Shown: one piece after another, positions 57,931 to 64,000 of the stretch
Numbering within the stretch: the stretch's first letter is position 1
How the letters are laid out: the number at the start of each line of letters is the position of its first letter
Assembly (NCBI GenBank): GCA_039619475.1
Contig: CM077116.1
Span: 4,774,001-4,838,000 of the forward strand
DNA length: 64,000 nucleotides
Direction: 5' to 3'
Origin: Icerya purchasi
Taxonomy: Eukaryota; Arthropoda; Insecta; Hemiptera; Monophlebidae
Notes under the pieces: model-generated
What the model was told of the DNA's origin: nothing
Databases searched by the model: none
What the model saw: only the letters and a program-made list of their open reading frames with translations
Made by a program: the position numbers and the translations under genes

Positions 57931-60900
57931 TATGTAAGTGACACACTAGGGGAGATTTTCAAATTCTTTTTCTTTATTCGAATTTCCTATTCATAGGAAA
58001 CTAACGCTGATGATATTATCGCTTATTCGTCGTCTCTTTAAATTAACGTTTTGAAAGTTCCTATTCTATTATGACAACGAGAATAAATGCCGATTAAAAA
58101 GTAATCAACTCTCCAGCTGCTACATAGCCGGCTGTGAACTTTATTAGAATTTTCGGCTACTTTTTATCTTACTACATTAAAAATTCGTTTCATTTTTGAC
58201 CTACTATCATCATCGATAATATTTCAAGTTATGCATTTCTTATTGTGAAAATTTCTCTAACAAGACCGCCTTTTTCCTCGTTATTTAATGAAATGACCCC
58301 GACTTTGTTGGCGCTCATATGTGACTACCGACTTTTTAATAAACAAAGAATCATTAAAATCGGTCTAAATATTTAAAAGTTATTTTTGAAACATACCAAA
58401 ACGAAAAAAAAAAAAAAAAAAAAGGAAAAGAGACATAAACATACAATCTCTGTTTTTCAGGTCTGTAAAAGTTTCACATTAGTTGTACAGGAAAATGCGA
58501 AAAGAAGAAAAAACCCCAATTATCCGCAAATTTCTGAAAAAACTGATGATTTACAAACTTAAGATTTTTTATATTTGGACGACCTGTGGCAGCCTAGCGT
58601 AGCGGTGCTCCATCAAAGTAGAAGAAAAGATCAGATTTTTTTTCTTTTTATAACCAATACGGTCTTCTGTAGAATTATTACAATTTTAAAACAGATCTTA
58701 AATAAGTAATAAATGTAACAGGGAAAATAACGTGGTGCAAAATCTCGGGCCAACGGCTTAGTTTTTAGAAATTAAAGCAATGTACGTAACGTAGAAATTT
58801 ACATGGGGTCTTTGCATGGTTTTTAAGTTCAATTACTAGTAGCTGTTTGATTTCTGGATTCACGAAACCGTTCATAGTACGTTCATACAAACTCCGCGGG
58901 ACGACATTATCGGGGCATTTTCGATGAAGTCCCGATGTACGTCTTTTTTGCATTTTGCTGTCAATCTCATAACATTTTATTCTGAATAATATTAACTCGT
59001 TTTAGTGAAATCCCATAATTCAGTGTTATAAGTCGAGAATGGGTTTGATGACGACTCTGTAGATTAGGCGCTAATGGTATATTTAGAAAAATGAAAAAAA
59101 GCTAGACTACCTGGGATAAACATTCAAATGAGAAACAGAAATCTTCATTTTCCAGAAGCATTCATAATAAATCACAGTTGAAAATCAAGCAAGAAATGCG
59201 AAACTAATGTTGATGCACTTTGCTTATTGAGTGTACTCCGGCGGAAAATGAGAAAATCCGGTGACGTAAGCAACGGGAGTCGGTTAATAGCGGAGGTATT
59301 TTCACTCAAACAGGATCAAAATTTTGTTTATATAATTTAAAATTATGACCCGGCAAATTGCACCGATGGATGTACGATAAGAAACAGACTAAAAAAGCGG
59401 AAATAATGAAAATAAAAGAGAAAGAACGGTAAACTGGAAAGTAAATATCTATTATTAGAATTCTAAATCATAGTCAAGTAGGGAACTTGCGATCGGGTGT
59501 AGGTTCGGAACGGTTTACGGGCTAATTTTTGATTAAGTAGTACAATAAAGTGTCTTTATTGAACTGTGCAAATGAAGATGTAGCTTGTTACTGGATAAAT
59601 TTTGGGCAGCCATTTCACAAAGGACTAATTAATAATTAGGCAAAATATTGGAATTATTTGATTATATTAAATTTTTTATCTTCCCGGTGTACAATAATAA
59701 TAATAATCGGAATTACATTGAGGTTTATATTTTTGCGAAAATAATTTAATGAATAACAGGGTGATTCTAAATGTACTATGAATTTTCTGGTTGCGTCGAG
59801 TGAGAAATGTTTTTTTTTTCTTTTTTCTTTTTCTTTTTTTTTTTTTTTTTTTTTTTTTTTGATTTCTTTTCTTGCTACAAAGTTGATCGATCGGAATTTT
59901 CGCGCGTTTTCAATCACTGTTTACTGTTCGGTCAGAAATTACACGGGCACGTCGGTGGAAGTTGCTGCGCGATAATCAATAAGATGGAAGGAATAAAACC
60001 GATTAACGAAGGGTTAATCTTCTTCAGAGTGTCGCTGATCAAAACATACGGACTGGACTGGCTTCAGCGTGTGGAACTTATTACAACACTCCGCTTAGAT
60101 GATTATCTAACCTCAGTTAGAGCGGTTAACCTCCTGTTTCTGTTATTATGCTCGTCATGTCGTTCCAGTGACTCCAGACCCACTCTGCGGTAAGATACAC
60201 GGAAATACCGAGATCAACTTGATTCAGCTTCATAATAGAAATGCGGGTGTTAAGAGAGATACGGTATTGATCCTCTCTTCTGCTCTGAATGTCCAGCAGA
60301 TTTCCTTTTATACCAGCGCTTCCATATACCTATATAGACGGATACTCTTTCTGTATTTATTTTCATTCCGGCTGATGCATACCTGCACTTATACAACAAA
60401 TAGTCATTGAACAGTTCTTTTTTCTTTCTCTCTTTTTGTTTAATTTTATTTATATCGTTCCTTTTTTCTTCTTTCGCCGAGTGGACTTTTTTCTTAATAT
60501 GTCATCGTGCGTACACACGAATACACACCTTTTAGGACGCTCCATCCAGCGAAGATGGAATTCGATAACGGCTTCTAAAGTCATATACTACGCGTTTCTG
60601 TTGGCGCTCTTCTTTTTTTTCTCCTTTTCTTCGCATTATTTCGTATATATAACGTTATTATTCTTATGCAGCTCCAGAACGTGTCGTCCAGTTCAGCGGT
60701 TTAAATCTAATCAGTTCTCTTATTGGAACGATAATGTTCGACCGAAGGAGGCTAGTCCGTCTTCAGGAGTGCCTTCTTATATTGCATACATGTATATAGA
60801 TATATATGTTTAGCTAATAGAGACAGTGATCTCCAGCCGGCGCGATACCGTTCCGGTATGTAAATGAATAGAGTTCAATTGAGAACGCGATTTGGGAGTA

Positions 60901-61201
60901 TTCAGTATAGGCCATGGTTGGCGCATAAATTCCTCGCACAATGCTGTCTCATTTCGGCATCTTATTTCTAACCAAACTTTTGAGAAAAATAATCAAGTAT
61001 CGGAGATTAAAATTTCACCACCGTACACAGTTCGAGTCGATTAAATATGTGTATGGTTGTTTTTTATATATCTTTTGTTTTTTTGTTTGCTCTTTATATT
61101 AAAAAAGTTTTCAAAATACCACGGAAATGGAAGTTTGAAAAAAACTAAAATATTATCAATGTGATAAATATAGGTTTGAATAAATAAAACTAAAATCCCT
61201 T
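57931..61201. other. Unassigned block
   Basis: No gene recognised. Long A-run near 58.40-58.42 kb and a pyrimidine/T-run at about 59811-59861. Open frames at 59.8-60.2 and 60.4-60.8 kb depend partly on homopolymers and lack motifs. Confidence 0.5.
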
Positions 61202-61560
61202 AGCGCCATTTCTCATCACTGACGGAATACTGCGTATAATTTTTGACCACTTGGTCAGTAAAACGCTTTGTTTATTAGAATCTGTATCGGTCAGTGGTAG
61301 TCCCATATAAGTTTACCGCGAATTATCGGTGAGTACTAATCGAATAGTCATCAAACGATTTAATAAGAATTGCCATAGAGATTATATTTCTTTTCAATCA
61401 AAAAATTTGCATTAGAATACAGAGAGGAACACATAAGTAACATAAATTTTAAAATTTAAGGTAACAATAAACGCGAGTAAATATGGAAATATAGATCCGA
61501 ATAAAGATAACTGAAAACCCCCAAAGCGCTATTTATATAAGATCACATCACTGACGAAAT
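61202..61560 (+). repeat. Unnamed ~340-bp repeat unit, plus copy
   Basis: Bounded by AGCGCCATTTCTCATCACTG (61202-61221, continuing ACGGAAT) and AGCGCTATTTATATAAGATC (61525 on, continuing ACATCACTGACGAAAT), direct repeats 323 bp apart. Internal blocks align with the minus-strand copy at 57.57-57.93 kb. A G-rich tract follows at 61569-61590. Confidence 0.7.
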
Positions 61561-62049
61561 TCAGTAACGGGGGGGAGGGGGGCTATAGCCCCAAGAGCCC
61601 CAGACTCCAAGGGGCCCGGCTCTCTTGAACAGAAAAAAATTTAATTTTTTACGTGTAAAATTTCTTTTCTCAAAATACCCAGTACTGTAAAAAAAGGACA
61701 AGATTTCAAATTTGCGTTTTTTATCTTAAAAATAATTCGGTTAATTTTTGGTATAAAAAAAAAAAAAAAAGGAATATACGAGTACACTAATAAAATTGTA
61801 TCCTTTTTCTCTATAAAACTTTTTCTGTTTTCTCCAATAAACTAAATGTTACATAAAATTAATATTTATAGAAATTGTTTACGATAAATCTAATTTATCG
61901 TGTTAAAAAAATAGGAATAAGTCCTTTAACGTACTGTAATACTCATGAAATCGTTGTAAATTTTTCTATGAAAAAGCGTTTTACTATCTGAAATATTCTT
62001 AATTTTAACAATATTTTTATTTTTACCGAAAGTTAATACATTTTATTTA

Positions 62050-62360
62050 ATAACCAAGGCACCCTGGTATGTTACTAATCTAACCTTACATCGAGATTTG
62101 TGTGTAGACTATGTGGCTGATGTCATCAAAGTTCATGCTAAAAGACACGCAGACAGACTCGATTCTCATCCGAACACTCTTGCTAGAGGATTGCTCGATG
62201 TTACCGATAATGTAAGAAGACTGAAACGCCAGAAACCGCAGGACCTTGTTTAAGGTAGGGGTAATCGGGTAGGTGCCATTGGGTACTCCTCCCTTCATGT
62301 TTAAGTTCATTCACACGTATTACTAAATGTCCTTGATGGACAGCTCGTAATAGTGTATAA

Positions 62361-62390
<30 letters not shown>
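62050..62390 (+). mobile_element. 5'-truncated Jockey-type LINE, 341 bp
   Basis: Flanked by the perfect 10-bp duplication ATTTTATTTA (62040-62049 and 62391-62400) and ending in a long A-tail (about 62364-62390). It contains the last ~67 codons of a Jockey ORF2 and its 3' UTR. A clear, fairly young dead-on-arrival copy from a different family than the 38.8-kb element. Confidence 0.85.
62053..62253 (+). pseudogene. C-terminus of a Jockey-type ORF2
   Basis: Open frame from the truncation point to TAA at 62251-62253. It reads APWYVTNLTLHRDLCVDYVA and ends RRLKRQKPQDLV. The intact element at 38.8 kb has APPYVSNLTLHNDLRVPYVS at the same place and RRLRRKW near its end, so clade membership is clear while the sequence is well diverged. 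It has no start codon and no catalytic domain. Confidence 0.85.
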
Positions 62391-62396
<6 letters not shown>

Positions 62397-62400
62397 TTTA

Positions 62401-64000
62401 GAACTGTATAAAAATGATTTAAAGTAAAAGCGAGTTTTAATCGATCGCTGATTATATAAATACATTTGTATTTTAAAAAATTTAATAAATCATATTTCAT
62501 TCCTTTTTTTCCGATCAGATAAATAATTATGAAATTTTAAAGAAGCGCGTTTAATTTATATAAAGAAATAAACTTGATTAAAAACTTCGCCGGAGTGTAT
62601 CAATATTAGATTGAAAACCGCTATAACCGGCGCCGCCGCTGTAGATAATGCGTTATAAATTAAGTTTTTATTTTCATTAAAACAACCATTATTTTTTTTC
62701 TACTGGCAATATTTAATTTTTATATATAAATATTTTTTTGTAGAAAATATTGATAAAAAATTACAAATATTAACATATACATATATTATTACATGTATAT
62801 ATAAAATTTCTTATTTGACGTTTAATTTTTACGCGGGTATTTAATTTTGTTAGGGTAAGAAAGTTGATTTTTTAAAGAGAGCATAATTTTAATTTTATTA
62901 GTTATTCATGCGTACGCAATAAGCCTTTTTTTTTGCTCGTTTGTTTGCACATATATAATACTGACTTTTTTCATCATTTTTTCTACCCCTCATTCAAGAT
63001 CAGTCCCGGACCCCGTAAATTCTTAATTCGTTCCTGGCCGGAGCTTCATACAGTGTCAAAAGTAGCATCGTTCTAGGTTAATCCATTCATATTACCGCTC
63101 GAACATATTCACACTAAAAAGTGAAAAAAAGCTTTTTTTTTTTTTAAATAAAAAGAATTACCGACGTCAAGATTTACTCTAGAAATTGAATAAAAATGCG
63201 CAGAAACGTGAAAAATAATTACTTAATAAACACTAAAGGGACCCTGAGCTCATTCTCAAGCAACATTAATAGTTATTAAATTTAAATTGTAATCACAAAA
63301 GTTTCAAGTTCTTTTCTACTATAAAATACCATTCTTAGACTTACTATCAATCCAAAATTATCAGTTAACGTTTACAAATGTTTCATAGAATGTACTCTGC
63401 TGTCTTCCATTATATCTTACAAAAATTTAGTTGCCTTCTACGATTTTGCCTTAGCAAAAATCTCGGCCACTCATTATGCAATACCATGCGACACAATCTG
63501 TGCTCTAACTGGTGTGTTTTTCCACTAAAATATTATCGATAGGACAGCTTCCGAGCCTTAATGTATATCTTTCCAGATAGATTCTGATAGCTTTCAAATT
63601 TTTTCGCTTAATCCTTTTCACGACGATTGACTTCCTAGAGTTTATGATCTGCTTTTAACTGCAAAATTGAGATTTCCTTAGAATTTTTAATTCAATTATT
63701 TTTTATATTATCAATTTGGTTACCATTATTTTTATCTATTTTCGCAATTCAAGTTTAATTATTATTAATAACCATTTTACTATTTTTTAAATATCTTCAA
63801 CTAATAATAATCGTCCTTTTCAAAAGTCGATATATTTTTTATTGTATTTTCATTTTAAAATTTAACGTTAATAATACATACTGTGTGATTACGAGTATGA
63901 GATTAGCTTCGAAATGCGTCAGTATTTTAATTTTAAATACATTATTATTTTATAAAAGCCTATATGTCTAGTGATTCATTTAACAAGAGTAAAACGCCTG
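62401..64000. other. Unassigned AT-rich tail of the window
   Basis: No gene, RNA or mobile-element end recognised. Many short A- and T-runs. Confidence 0.5.

Noticed and set aside
58580..58625. A tRNA A-box-like string (TAGCGTAGCGGT) suggesting a tRNA gene or SINE
   Set aside because: No matching B box or cloverleaf downstream and no tail or duplication.
59757..59775. CAGGGTGATTCTAAATG, resembling a Tc1/mariner terminal repeat
   Set aside because: Not preceded by TA, and no inverted partner end within several kb.
59807..60193. 128-codon frame starting with poly-Phe
   Set aside because: The start depends on a T homopolymer and the rest has no family motif or splice context.
61569..61630. 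G-rich start followed by GAGCCCCAGACTCCAAGGGG, like a transposon end
   Set aside because: No inverted partner or duplication could be found.

Overview
This is an AT-rich, low-gene stretch of an animal nuclear genome, most likely an insect. The evidence is the repertoire of Jockey/BS-type, RNase H-type, I-type and RTE-type LINEs, piggyBac and Tc1/mariner transposons with TTAA or TA target sites, hAT-like and Helitron-like ends, and long TA, CA, CT and ATT microsatellites. A hemipteran or related insect is plausible, but the sequence does not settle it. I found no convincing host exon, tRNA, rRNA or bacterial operon structure. Almost everything that can be named is a mobile element or its debris.

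Layout. 1-9 kb is mostly featureless and carries a decayed 3' piece of an RNase H LINE (about 2.2-2.5 kb). At 9.0-9.5 kb is a 5'-truncated I-type LINE with a target-site duplication. From 12.8 to 18.4 kb lies a nest: a decayed BS-type (Jockey superfamily) retrotransposon split by a piggyBac element at a TTAA site (itself carrying a 352-bp palindromic block), and split again by a 5'-truncated RNase H LINE. 19.1-19.6 kb holds a minus-strand RTE-like remnant and 22.2-22.5 kb a third RNase H LINE 3' end. 23.3-24.2 kb holds a Helitron-like 5' end next to a right-truncated mariner. 26.1-27.1 kb is an internally deleted piggyBac with perfect 15-bp inverted repeats. 28.8-29.6 kb is the complementary left-truncated mariner copy. 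29.6-36.8 kb is largely unassigned.

36.8-37.6 kb is a decayed Jockey-type fragment on the minus strand. The centrepiece is at 38.8-43.6 kb: a full-length Jockey-clade LINE (5' UTR, gag-like ORF1, endonuclease/reverse-transcriptase ORF2, poly(A) tail) with both frames open and an 18-bp target-site duplication with one mismatch. Two MITE-like elements follow (43.67-43.92 and 43.94-44.22 kb). 45.2 kb has a minisatellite. 46.9-48.2 and 53.1-53.5 kb contain four copies of an unnamed repeat always anchored on (TA)n. 49.3-50.7 kb is a Helitron candidate. 57.6-57.9 and 61.2-61.6 kb share an unnamed unit of about 340 bp. At 62.05-62.39 kb is another 5'-truncated Jockey LINE with a 10-bp duplication.

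How the parts work together: the autonomous Jockey element (38.8 kb) is the only locus here that looks able to make a complete set of proteins. ORF1 would package its RNA. ORF2 would nick DNA and reverse transcribe, and its start overlaps the ORF1 stop (TAATG), which suggests coupled translation. All other named elements are truncated, frameshifted or non-autonomous.
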